Below are positions 37,607-50,700 of a DNA stretch of 64,000 nucleotides, piece by piece; positions within the stretch are counted from its first letter, which is position 1; each line of letters starts with the position of its first letter. Source of the stretch: Cyprinodon diabolis (lineage: Eukaryota; Chordata; Actinopteri; Cyprinodontiformes; Cyprinodontidae); the NCBI GenBank assembly GCA_030533445.1, contig CM060072.1, positions 27,295,766-27,359,765 of the forward strand, given 5' to 3'. Both the position numbers and the translations under genes were made by a program. Below the pieces are notes generated by a model, which was given only the letters and a program-made list of their open reading frames with translations, was not told where the DNA came from and searched no databases.

Positions 37607-40600
37607 ATTCTTGTAGCACTTTGAACGCATTTTACGGGGACTTCGCATATTCAAAAACTCAGGAAAACGTGGCAGTAAATTGTCCCCCGCGTGAAATAGC
37701 CGGTCTATAATAGAATCAAAAATGGCCGCCCCCAAATTACGCCACAGCGCCCCCTAACGTGAGTTGGGGGAAACTGTAAGTCCCAGAGATCTGAATTTTG
37801 GCACACAGGTAGATCTCCTCAAATCATGAAAAAAAGTCTCTTGGAGGTATGCCCTAAAACCCACAGGAAGTCAGCCATTTTGGGTCAAAGTGCGATTTTT
37901 GGCCATTTTTCATTTTCGCTCATGTCGAACTTTAACGAACTCCTCCTAGGGATTATGAGCTATCGGCTTCAAACTCGGTCATTATGCAGTTAAGGCATTG
38001 GAGATTAAAAGTTATCAAAGGTTTTCGTTTTTGAGCATGTTTAAGGGGTCCCCAGGGGCCCCAAAGTTAGGCTACTTTTGAAGAATTTCAAAGTTGAATA
38101 ACTTTTACAAAAAAAATTCAAATCAAACCAAGTTTGGCAGTAAGGAGCCCCTTTGGGTGCTTGACCATACTGGATGGTCAAATGATGACATCATCTAAGC
38201 CCCGCCCCCTAAGGGAAGAAAGTTACTTTTTTCACTTGGGAGGGTCCCTTTCACTCATTTTAAACACCAGCACCTTGAAACTTTGTCAGATGATAGAAAA
38301 CAGGTTGGTCTAACTTCGTTTAAAGCACAGAGAGTCTGAGTTAAATGGTGTTGCCGTGGCACCATGGCGAAGTGAGGCGTTTCGCCATGAAAATACGATT
38401 GGCTCTCATTTCCTCAATAATAATCAGATCTGCACCAAAATAACAAGAGATGATCCTAGTCCAACTCCCAACAGGAATCCAGAGCAATATTTTGTGGGCG
38501 GGGCTTAATTTCCCTACAGCGCCCCCTAGAAATAACAAACTTCAAACCATCAGCCCCAAGCCGTTTTTAGTCCAGGAATATTGAAACTTTGAACACATTT
38601 GCATCTCATCAGGCCCCAACTAAAAGCCTCTTGAAGACACGGTCTAAACCCCACCGGAAGTCGGCCATTTTGAATTACATTTTACCCTGTTGTGAAATCA
38701 CAGACCTCTTTTCAAAAAATTGTATAAAATCAGCCTTTTATCCAAATGAGCTAAAACTTTCAAAATACGTTCTTTACAAAGCCTGCTATAAGCTGGTTAC
38801 AATAGTAAAGCGCTTCTTTAAAGTCCGTCACTCTGATTTTTCAAAAGTTTGCGTTCTCGCCTAATAGTTGGTCAAGTGGACAGATAATGCCAGGAAATAA
38901 TTCAGCCCCTAGCCATGCTCGTTCCTAGGATAATAAAACTGGGCACACATCTGTATGAGCTCTCCACCTACAAAAAGTTTCATTGGAGCCATGGTCTAAA
39001 CCTCTCATGAAGTCGGCCATTTTTAATCAAACGGCACCCTTATGAAAATAGAATCACTATGTTAAAATATTTCTAAAAAATCAGTCGTTTTCCTAAAAGA
39101 GCTAGGACTTTTGGAATATATTCCTCTAATCGCTACTGGTTTGATGGTAAACACAGCATAGCTCTTCTTAAAAGTCCGTCACTCTGATTTTTCACAATTT
39201 TTTGTTAACAGGAAATTGTTGTATCTCAAAAAGTTTTATAGCAATCGTAGCCAAATTTGGTACAGTTATTTATCCTTTGATTATAGAAAAGACTGCCAAG
39301 TTTGGCGTGAATCTATGCATGTTTGAGCATCTTATGGGGTTTTCAACTGCCGCAGTATATGGCATTCAAGTTTAAAGATTTTTCTTTCTTTAAATTATTT
39401 AATAAATCATCTAAAAAAAATCTAGGATATGCAAGATGTGTTCCTTGACATTTGTGATTTTTTTCGGGATTTTATTGCAAACTATGGATTTTTAATGATT
39501 TTTTTTGTTTTGAGTAGAGTCGGCCATTTTGAATTACATTTTACCCTGTTGTGAAATCACGGACCTCTTTTCAAAAAATTGTATAAAATCAGCCTTTTAT
39601 CCAAATGAGCTAATACTTTCAAAATACGTTCTTTACAAAGCCTGCTGTAAGCTGGTTACAATAGCAAAGCGCTTCTTTAAAGTCTGTCACTCTGATTTTT
39701 CACAAGTTTGTGTTAACAGGAAATTGTTGTATCGCAAAAAGTTTTATAGCAATCCTAGCCAAATTTGGAACAGTTATTTATCCTTTGATTATAGAAAAGA
39801 CTGCCAAGTTTGGCGTAAATCTATGCATGTTTGAGCATCTTATGAGGTTTTCAACTGCCGCAGTATAAGGCATTCACGTTTAAAGATTTTTCTTTCTTTA
39901 AATTATTTAATAAATCATCTAAAAAAAATCTAGGACATGCGAGATGTGTTCCTTGACATTTGCGATTTTTTTCGGGATTTTATTGCAAACTATGGATTTT
40001 TAATGATTTCTGTTGTTTTGAGTAGAGTCGGCCATTTTGAATTACATTTCACCCTGTTGTGAAATCACTGACCTCTTTTCCAAAATTTTTATAAAATCAG
40101 CCTTTTATCCAAATGAGCTAATACTTTCAAAATACGTTCTTTACAAAGCCTGCTGTAAGCTGGTTACAATAGCAAAGCGCTTCTTTAAAGTCTGTCACTC
40201 TGATTTTTCAAAAGTTTGTGTTAACAGGAAATTGTTGTATCGCTAAATTTTTTATAGCAATCCTAGCCAAATTTGGAACATTTATTTATCCTTTGATTAT
40301 AGAAAAGACTGCCAAGTGTGGCCTAAATCTATGCATGTTTGAGCATCTTATGAGGTTTTCAACTGCCGCAGTATAAGGCATTCACGTTTAAAGATTTTTC
40401 TTTCTTTAAATTATTGAATAAATCATCTAAAAAAAATCTAGGACATGCGAGATGTGTTCCTTGACATTTGCGATTTTTTTCGGGATTTTATTGCAAACTA
40501 TGGATTTTTAATGATTTTTTTTGTTTTGAGTAGAGTCGGCCATTTTGAATTACATTTCACCCTGTTGTGAAATCACTGACCTCTTTTCAAAAAATTTTAT

Positions 40601-41357
40601 AAAATCAGCCTTTTATCCAAATGAGCTAATACTTTCAAAATACGTTCTTTACAAAGCCTGCTGTAAGCTGGTTACAATAGCAAAGCGCTTCTTTAAAGTC
40701 TGTCACTCTGATTTTTCAAAAGTTTGTGTTAACAGGAAATTGTTGTATCGCAAAAAGTTTTATAGCAATCCTAGCCAAATTTGGAACAGTTATTTATCCT
40801 TTGATTATAGAAAAGACTGCCAAGTTTGGCGTAAATCTATGCATGTTTGAGCATCTTATGAGGTTTTCAACTGCCGCAGTATAAGGCATTCACGTTTAAA
40901 GATTTTTCTTTCTTTAAATTATTTAATAAATCATCTAAAAAAAATCTAGGACATGCGAGATGTGTTCCTTGACATTTGCGATTTTTTTCGGGATTTTATT
41001 GCAAACTATGGATTTTTAATGATTTTTTTTGTTTTGAGTAGGGTGTATTACCGCTAACCGTGGATTTTGGCGGTGGTGTTTCTCCATCTTTTGAACATAT
41101 ACTTTTGACCCACCACCTGAGATGGCCGCAGCATCTATCTCACAGATGAGATTCATCCCAGATATTATATTTTATCCCTAGTTTAACCCTTCCTGACCAA
41201 AGCTGTGGTTGTCTCAGCAGGCCCAGAGGTAAAGCGTGGAACCCATTTTGCTGGGTCGGGAGGAGCAAGAAGGAGGCGGTCGCTTGGTTCCCGCGGTCGC
41301 AGCATACCAGGCGGTGCGAGCTGCGAGGGCCGCCCAATGCCACTTGTGGCTTTAATT
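37479..41357 (+). repeat. Array unit 11, class A
   Basis: The unit starts with two hairpin cassettes (37479, 37537) and then an A-type body with three 508-bp modules at about 39516-41039. It shares the AGGATATGCAAGATG variant with unit 8. Confidence 0.92.
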
Positions 41358-44300
41358 ATTATTATTACGATTCTTGTAGCACTTTGAACGCATTTTACGG
41401 GGACTTCGCATATTCAAAAACTCAGGAAAACGTGGCAGTAAATTGTCCCCCGCGTGAAATAGCCGGTCTATAATAGAATCAAAAATGGCCGCCCCCAAAT
41501 TACGCCACAGCGCCCCCTAACGTGAGTTGGGGGAAACTGTAAGTCCCAGAGATCTGAATTTTGGCACACAGGTAGATCTCCTCAAATCATGAAAAAAAGT
41601 CTCTTGGAGGTATGCCCTAAAACCCACAGGAAGTCAGCCATTTTGGGTCAAAGTGCGATTTTTGGCCATTTTTCATTTTCGCTCATGTCGAACTTTAACG
41701 AACTCCTCCTAGGGATTATGAGCTATCGGCTTCAAACTCGGTCATTATGCAGTTAAGGCATTGGAGATTAAAAGTTATCAAAGGTTTTCGTTTTTGAGCA
41801 TGTTTAAGGGGTCCCCAGGGGCCCCAAAGTTAGGCTACTTTTGAAGAATTTCAAAGTTGAATAACTTTTACAAAAAAAATTCAAATCAAACCAAGTTTGG
41901 CAGTAAGGAGCCCCTTTGGGTGCTTGACCATACTGGATGGTCAAATGATGACATCATCTAAGCCCCGCCCCCTAAGGGAAGAAAGTTACTTTTTTCACTT
42001 GGGAGGGTCCCTTTCACTCATTTTAAACACCAGCACCTTGAAACTTTGTCAGATGATAGAAAACAGGTTGGTCTAACTTCGTTTAAAGCACAGAGAGTCT
42101 GAGTTAAATGGTGTTGCCGTGGCACCATGGCGAAGTGAGGCGTTTCGCCATGAAAATACGATTGGCTCTCATTTCCTCAATAATAATCAGATCTGCACCA
42201 AAATAACAAGAGATGATCCTAGTCCAACTCCCAACAGGAATCCAGAGCAATATTTTGTGGGCGGGGCTTAATTTCCCTACAGCGCCCCCTAGAAATAACA
42301 AACTTCAAACCATCAGCCCCAAGCCGTTTTTAGTCCAGGAATATTGAAAGTTTGAACACATTTGCATCTCATCAGGCCCCAACTAAAAGCCTCTTGAAGA
42401 CACGGTCTAAACCCCACCGGAAGTCGGCCATTTTGAATTACATTTTACCCTGTTGTGAAATCACAGACCTCTTTTCAAAAAATTGTATAAAATCAGCCTT
42501 TTATCCAAATGAGCTAAAACTTTCAAAATACGTTCTTTACAAAGCCTGCTATAAGCTGGTTACAATAGTAAAGCGCTTCTTTAAAGTCCGTCACTCTGAT
42601 TTTTCAAAAGTTTGCGTTCTCGCCTAATAGTTGGTCAAGTGGACAGATAATGCCAGGAAATAATTCAGCCCCTAGCCATGCTCGTTCCTAGGATAATAAA
42701 ACTGGGCACACATCTGTATGAGCTCTCCACCTACAAAAAGTTTCATTGGAGCCATGGTCTAAACCTCTCATGAAGTCGGCCATTTTGAATCAAACGGCAC
42801 CCTTATGAAAATAGAATCACTATGTTAAAATATTTCTAAAAAATCAGTCGTTTTCCTAAAAGAGCTAGGACTTTTGGAATATATTCCTCTAATCGCTACT
42901 GGTTTGATGGTAAACACAGCATAGCTCTTCTTAAAAGTCCGTCACTCTGATTTTTCACAATTTTTTGTTAACAGGAAATTGTTGTATCTCAAAAAGTTTT
43001 ATAGCAATCGTAGCCAAATTTGGTACAGTTATTTATCCTTTGATTATAGAAAAGACTGCCAAGTTTGGCGTGAATCTATGCATGTTTGAGCATCTTATGG
43101 GGTTTTCAACTGCCGCAGTATATGGCATTCAAGTTTAAAGATTTTTCTTTCTTTAAATTATTTAATAAATCATCTAAAAAAAATCTAGGATATGCAAGAT
43201 GTGTTCCTTGACATTTGTGATTTTTTTCGGGATTTTATTGCAAACTATGGATTTTTAATGATTTTTTTTGTTTTGAGTAGAGTCGGCCATTTTGAATTAC
43301 ATTTTACCCTGTTGTAAAATCACGGACCTCTTTTCAAAAAATTGTATAAAATCAGCCTTTTATCCAAATGAGCTAATACTTTCAAAATACGTTCTTTACA
43401 AAGCCTGCTGTAAGCTGGTTACAATAGCAAAGCGCTTCTTTAAAGTCTGTCACTCTGATTTTTCACAAGTTTGTGTTAACAGGAAATTGTTGTATCGCAA
43501 AAAGTTTTATAGCAATCCTAGCCAAATTTGGAACAGTTATTTATCCTTTGATTATAGAAAAGACTGCCAAGTTTGGCGTAAATCTATGCATGTTTGAGCA
43601 TCTTATGAGGTTTTCAACTGCCGCAGTATAAGGCATTCACGTTTAAAGATTTTTCTTTCTTTAAATTATTTAATAAATCATCTAAAAAAAATCTAGGACA
43701 TGCGAGATGTGTTCCTTGACATTTGCGATTTTTTTCGGGATTTTATTGCAAACTATGGATTTTTAATGATTTCTGTTGTTTTGAGTAGAGTCGGCCATTT
43801 TGAATTACATTTCACCCTGTTGTGAAATCACTGACCTCTTTTCCAAAATTTTTATAAAATCAGCCTTTTATCCAAATGAGCTAATACTTTCAAAATACGT
43901 TCTTTACAAAGCCTGCTGTAAGCTGGTTACAATAGCAAAGCGCTTCTTTAAAGTCTGTCACTCTGATTTTTCAAAAGTTTGTGTTAACAGGAAATTGTTG
44001 TATCGCTAAATTTTTTATAGCAATCCTAGCCAAATTTGGAACATTTATTTATCCTTTGATTATAGAAAAGACTGCCAAGTGTGGCCTAAATCTATGCATG
44101 TTTGAGCATCTTATGAGGTTTTCAACTGCCGCAGTATAAGGCATTCACGTTTAAAGATTTTTCTTTCTTTAAATTATTGAATAAATCATCTAAAAAAAAT
44201 CTAGGACATGCGAGATGTGTTCCTTGACATTTGCGATTTTTTTCGGGATTTTATTGCAAACTATGGATTTTTAATGATTTTTTTTGTTTTGAGTAGAGTC

Positions 44301-45120
44301 GGCCATTTTGAATTACATTTCACCCTGTTGTGAAATCACTGACCTCTTTTCAAAAAATTTTATAAAATCAGCCTTTTATCCAAATGAGCTAATACTTTCA
44401 AAATACGTTCTTTACAAAGCCTGCTGTAAGCTGGTTACAATAGCAAAGCGCTTCTTTAAAGTCTGTCACTCTGATTTTTCAAAAGTTTGTGTTAACAGGA
44501 AATTGTTGTATCGCAAAAAGTTTTATAGCAATCCTAGCCAAATTTGGAACAGTTATTTATCCTTTGATTATAGAAAAGACTGCCAAGTTTGGCGTAAATC
44601 TATGCATGTTTGAGCATCTTATGAGGTTTTCAACTGCCGCAGTATAAGGCATTCACGTTTAAAGATTTTTCTTTCTTTAAATTATTTAATAAATCATCTA
44701 AAAAAAATCTAGGACATGCGAGATGTGTTCCTTGACATTTGCGATTTTTTTCGGGATTTTATTGCAAACTATGGATTTTTAATGATTTTTTTTGTTTTGA
44801 GTAGGGTGTATTACCGCTAACCGTGGATTTTGGCGGTGGTGTTTCTCCATCTTTTGAACATATACTTTTGACCCACCACCTGAGATGGCCGCAGCATCTA
44901 TCTCACAGATGAGATTCATCCCAGATATTATATTTTATCCCTAGTTTAACCCTTCCTGACCAAAGCTGTGGTTGTCTCAGCAGGCCCAGAGGTAAAGCGT
45001 GGAACCCATTTTGCTGGGTCGGGAGGAGCAAGAAGGAGGCGGTCGCTTGGTTCCCGCGGTCGCAGCATACCAGGCGGTGCGAGCTGCGAGGGCCGCCCAA
45101 TGCCACTTGTGGCTTTAATT
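41358..45120 (+). repeat. Array unit 12, class A
   Basis: This A unit has a short ATT tract and no cassette. Private variants include ATTGAAAGTTTGAAC near 42345, GGCCATTTTGAATC in the diverged module (other A units have one more T and lack the G), and GTTGTAAAATCACGG in the first module (shared with long-B module 3, so probably a short conversion). Three 508-bp modules lie at about 43279-44802. Confidence 0.92.
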
Positions 45121-45196
45121 AGGCCCGAGCAGCAAAGCGCTGCGAAGGCCTATTGTATTTCGAAAGTTTCTTATTATTATTATTATTATTATTATT
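45121..45196 (+). repeat. One hairpin cassette plus (ATT)n
   Basis: A single cassette with the GCGCTG core follows the unit 12 terminus and precedes an ATT tract and a B-type head. Confidence 0.85.
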
Positions 45197-47726
45197 TTTC
45201 TTTTCTCACTTCAAACGCATTTTACGGGGACTTCGCATATTCAAAAACTCAGGAAAACGTGGCAGTAAATTGTCCCCCGCGTGAAATAGCCGGTCTATAA
45301 TGGAATCCAAAATGGCCGCCCCCAAATTACGCCACAGCGCCCCCTAACGTGAGTTGGGGGAAACTGTAAGTCCCAGAGATTTGAACTTTGGCACACAGGT
45401 AGATCACCTCAAATCATGAAAAAAAGTCTCTTGGAGGTATGCCCTAAAACCCACAGGAAGTCAGCCATTTTGGGTCAAAGTGCGATTTTTGGCCATTTTT
45501 CATTTTCGCTCATGTCGAACTTTAACGAACTCCTCCTAGGGATAATGAGCTATCGGCTTCAAACTCGGTCATTATGCAGTTAAGGCATTGGAGATTAAAA
45601 GTTATCAAAGGTTTTCGTTTTTGAGCATGTTTAAGGGGTCCCCAGGGGCCCCAAAGTTAGGGCACTTTTGAAGAATTTCAAAGTGGAATAACTTTTACAA
45701 AAAAAGTTCAAATCAAACCAAGTTTGGCAGTAAGGAGCCCCTTTGGTTGCTTGACCATACTGAATGGTCAAATGATGACATCATCTAAGCCCCGCCCCCT
45801 AAGGGAAGAAAGTCACTTTTTTCACTTGGGAGGGTCCCTTTCAGTCATATTAAACACCAGCACCTTGAAACTTTGTCAGATGATAGAAAACATGTTGGTC
45901 TAACTTCGTTTAAAGCACAAAGATTTTGAGTTAAATGGTGTTGCTATGGTGACCCGGCAAAGTCAGGTGTTTCGCCGTGATCATACTTTTGGCTCTCATC
46001 TCCTCATAGATCCTTCAATCTGCACCAAAGTCACTAGGATGGAACTTGGTCCAAGCCCACACAAGAATCTAGGCCAATAATCGATGGGCGTGGCTTACTT
46101 TCTATACAGCGCCCCCTAGAAAAACTAAAACGACCAGCCCCAAGCCATGCAATGACTTAGGATTATGAAAGTTGGAACACATGTTAAACACCCCAGGACC
46201 TACAAAAAAGCCTCTTGGACCCATGGTCTAAACCCCACAGGAAGTCGGCCATTTTTGATTGAAGTTCAAATTTTCACCGTAATTTTGCACTTTATAGCCT
46301 CTATATTTGAACGAACTCCTCCTACAGCTTTTGAGTCACAGGCTTCAAACTAACTCCAACTTGACTTGAGGCATTGGGGATCAAAAGTTATCAAAGGAAT
46401 TTTTCTACATCAAAGCATGTGGGCGTGGCCAGGCGTCAAACTTGGTCATTAGGCAGGGAAACAAAGGGTAAGCCCCGTGCCATGTTATGACTGAGAGTTC
46501 TGAAACTTGGACCACTTATGTAACCCCTCAGGACCTACAAAAAAGTCTCTTGGGGCCATGGTCCAAATCACACAGGAAGTCGGCCATTTTGAATCAAAGA
46601 AATCCCTTTGCTTTCTTACCTTTGTGACCTATTTGAGCGAACTCCTCCTAGAGCTTTTGAGTTACACACTTTATATTCACCGTATAATGACTTGAGACAT
46701 TGGGGATCAAAAGTTATCAAAGGAATTTTTCTAAATCAAAGCATGTGGGCGTGGCCAAGCGCCAAACTTGGTCATTAGGCAGGGAAACAAAGGGTAAGCC
46801 CTGTGCCATGTTATGACTGAGAGTTCTGAAACTTGGACCACTTATGTAACCCCTCAGGACCTACAAAAAAGTCTCTTGGGCCCATGGTCTAAACCTCTCA
46901 TGAAGTCGGCCATTTTGAATCAAACGTCACCCTTATGAAAATAGAATCACTATGTTAAAATATTTCTAAAAAATCAGTCGTTTTCCCAAAAGAGCTAGGA
47001 CTTTTGGAATATATTCCTCTAATAGCTACTTGTTTGACAGTAAACACAGCATAGCTCTTCTTAAAAGTCCGTCACTCTAATTTTTCAAAAGTTTGTGTTA
47101 ACAGGAAATTGTTGTATTTCAAAAAGTTTTATAGCAATCGTAGCCAAATTTGGAATAGTTATTTATCCTTTGATTATAGAAAAGACTGCCAAGTTTGGCA
47201 TGAATCTATGCATGTTTGAGCATCTTATGGGGTTTTCAACTGCCGCAGTATATGGCATTCAAGTTTAAAGATTTTTCTTTCTTTAAATTATTTCATAAAT
47301 CATCTAAAAAAAATCTAGGACATGCAAGATGTGTTCCTTGACATTTGCGATTTTTTTTGGGATTTTATTGCAAACTATGGATTTTTAATGATTTTTTTTG
47401 TTTTGAGTAGGGTGTAATACCGCTAACCGTGGATTTTGGCGGTGCTGTTTCTTCATCTTTTGAACATATACTTTTGACCCACCACCTGAGATGGCCGCAG
47501 CATCTATCTCACAGATGAGATTCATCCCAGATATTATATTTTATCCCTAGTTTAACCCTTCCTGACCAAAGCTGTGGTTGTCTCAGCAGGCCCAGAGGTA
47601 AAGCATGGAACCCATTTTGCTGGGTTGGGAGGAGCAAGAAGGAGGCGGTCGCTTGGTTCCCGCGGTCGCAGCATACCAGGCGGTGCGAGCTGCGAGGGCC
47701 GCCCAATGCCACTTGTGGCTTTAATT
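45121..47726 (+). repeat. Array unit 13, class B short
   Basis: One hairpin cassette at 45121 precedes an ATT tract and the B-type head. The body matches unit 6 at its private variants. It lacks complete 508-bp modules and carries the short-B terminal signature. Confidence 0.92.
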
Positions 47727-50700
47727 ATTATTATTTTTCTTTTCTCACTTCAAACGCATTTTACGGGGACTTCGCATATTCAAAAACTCAGGAAAACGTG
47801 GCAGTAAATTGTCCCCCGCGTGAAATAGCCGGTCTATAATGGAATCCAAAATGGCCGCCCCCAAATTACGCCACAGCGCCCCCTAACGTGAGTTGGGGGA
47901 AACTGTAAGTCCCAGAGATTTGAACTTTGGCACACAGGTAGATCACCTCAAATCATGAAAAAAGTCTCTTGGAGGTATGCCCTAAAACCCACAGGAAGTC
48001 AGCCATTTTGGGTCAAAGTGCGATTTTTGGCCATTTTTCATTTTCGCTCATGTCGAACTTTAACGAACTCCTCCTAGGGATAATGAGCTATCGGCTTCAA
48101 ACTCGGTCATTATGCAGTTAAGGCATTGGAGATTAAAAGTTATCAAAGGTTTTCGTTTTTGAGCATGTTTAAGGGGTCCCCAGGGGCCCCAAAGTTAGGG
48201 CACTTTTGAAGAATTTCAAAGTGGAATAACTTTTACAAAAAAAGTTCAAATCAAACCAAGTTTGGCAGTAAGGAGCCCCTTTGGGTGCTTGACCATACTG
48301 GATGGTCAAATGATGACATCATCTAAGCCCCGCCCCCTAAGGGAAGAAAGTCACTTTTTTCACTTGGGAGGGTCCCTTTCAGTCATATTAAACACCAGCA
48401 CCTTGAAACTTTGTCAGATGATAGAAAACATGTTGGTCTAACTTCGTTTAAAGCACAAAGATTTTGAGTTAAATGGTGTTGCTATGGTGACCCGGCAAAG
48501 TCAGGTGTTTCGCCGTGATCATACTTTTGGCTCTCATCTCCTCATAGATCCTTCAATCTGCACCAAAGTCACTAGGATGGAACTTGGTCCAAGCCCACAC
48601 AAGAATCTAGGCCAATAATCGATGGGCGTGGCTTACTTTCTATACAGCGCCCCCTAGAAAAACTAAAACGACCAGCCCCAAGCCATGCAATGACTTAGGA
48701 TTATGAAAGTTGGCACACATGTTAAACACCCCAGGACCTACAAAAAAGCCTCTTGGACCCATGGTCTAAACCCCACAGGAAGTCGGCCATTTTTGATTGA
48801 AGTTCAAATTTTCACCGTAATTTTGCACTTTATAGCCTCTATATTTGAACGAACTCCTCCTACAGCTTTTGAGTCACAGGCTTCAAACTAACTCCAACTT
48901 GACTTGAGGCATTGGGGATCAAAAGTTATCAAAGGAATTTTTCTACATCAAAGCATGTGGGCGTGGCCAGGCGTCAAACTTGGTCATTAGGCAGGGAAAC
49001 AAAGGGTAAGCCCCGTGCCATGTTATGACTGAGAGTTCTGAAACTTGGACCACTTATGTAACCCCTCAGGACCTACAAAAAAGTCTCTTGGGGCCATGGT
49101 CCAAATCACACAGGAAGTCGGCCATTTTGAATCAAAGAAATCCCTTTGCTTTCTTACCTTTGTGACCTATTTGAGCGAACTCCTCCTAGAGCTTTCTAGT
49201 TACACACTTTATATTCACCGTATAATGACTTGAGACATTGGGGATCAAAAGTTATCAAAGGAATTTTTCTAAATCAAAGCATGTGGGCGTGGCCAAGCGC
49301 CAAACTTGGTCATTAGGCAGGGAAACAAAGGGTAAGCCCCGTGCCATGTTATGACTGAGAGTTCTGAAACTTGGACCACTTATGTAACCCCTCAGGACCT
49401 ACAAAAAAGTCTCTTGGGCCCATGGTCTAAACCTCTCATGAAGTCGGCCATTTTGAATCAAACGTCACCCTTATGAAAATAGAATCACTATGTTAAAATA
49501 TTTCTAAAAAATCAGTCGTTTTCCCAAAAGAGCTAGGACTTTTGGAATATATTCCTCTAATAGCTACTTGTATGACGGTAAACACAGCATAGCTCTTCTT
49601 AAAAGTCCGTCACTCTAATTTTTCAAAAGTTTGTGTTAACAGGAAATTGTTGTATTTCAAAAAGTTTTATAGCAATCGTAGCCAAATTTGGAATAGTTAT
49701 TTATCCTTTGATTATAGAAAAGACTGCCAAGTTTGGCATGAATCTATGCATGTTTGAGCATCTTATGGGGTTTTCAACTGCCGCAGTATATGGCATTCAA
49801 GTTTAAAGATTTTTCTTTCTTTAAATTATTTCATAAATCATCTAAAAAAAATCTAGGACATGCAAGATGTGTTCCTTGACATTTGCGATTTTTTTCTGGA
49901 TTTTATTTCAAAATATGGATTTTTTATGATTTTTTTTGTTTTGAGTAGAGTCGGCCATTTTGAATTACATTTCACCCTGTTGTGAAATCACGGACCTCTT
50001 TTCAAAAAATTGTATAAAATCAGCCTTTTATCCAAATGAGCTAAAACTTTCAAAATACGTTCTTTACAAAGCCTGCTGTAAGCTGGTTACAATAGGAAAG
50101 CGCTTCTTTAAAGTCCGTCACTCTGATTTCTCAAAGGTTTGTGTTAACAGGAAATTGTTGTATCTCAAAAAGTTTTATAGCAATCCTAGCCAAATTTGGA
50201 ACATTTATTTATCCTTTGATTATAGAAAAGACTGCCAAGTTTGGCGTGAATCTATGCATGTTTGAGCATCTTATGGGGTTTTCAACTGCCGCAGTATAAG
50301 GCATTCACGTTTAAAGATTTTTCTTTCTTTAAATTATTTAATAAATCATCTAAAAAAAATCTAGGACATGCGAGATGTGTTCCTTGACATTTGCGATTTT
50401 TTTCTGGATTTTATTTCAAAATATGGATTTTTTATGATTTTTTTTGTTTTGAGTAGAGTCGGCCATTTTGAATTACATTTCACCCTGTTGTGAAATCACG
50501 GACCTCTTTTCAAAAAATTGTATAAAATCAGTCTTTTATCCAAATGAGCTAATACTTTCAAAATACGTTCTTTCCAAAGCCTGCTGTAAGCTGGTTACAA
50601 TAGCAAAGCGCTTTTTTAAAGTCTGTCACTCCTATTTTTCAAAAGTTTGTGTTAACAGGAAATTGTTATATCGCAAAAAGTTTTATAGCAATCCTAGCCA

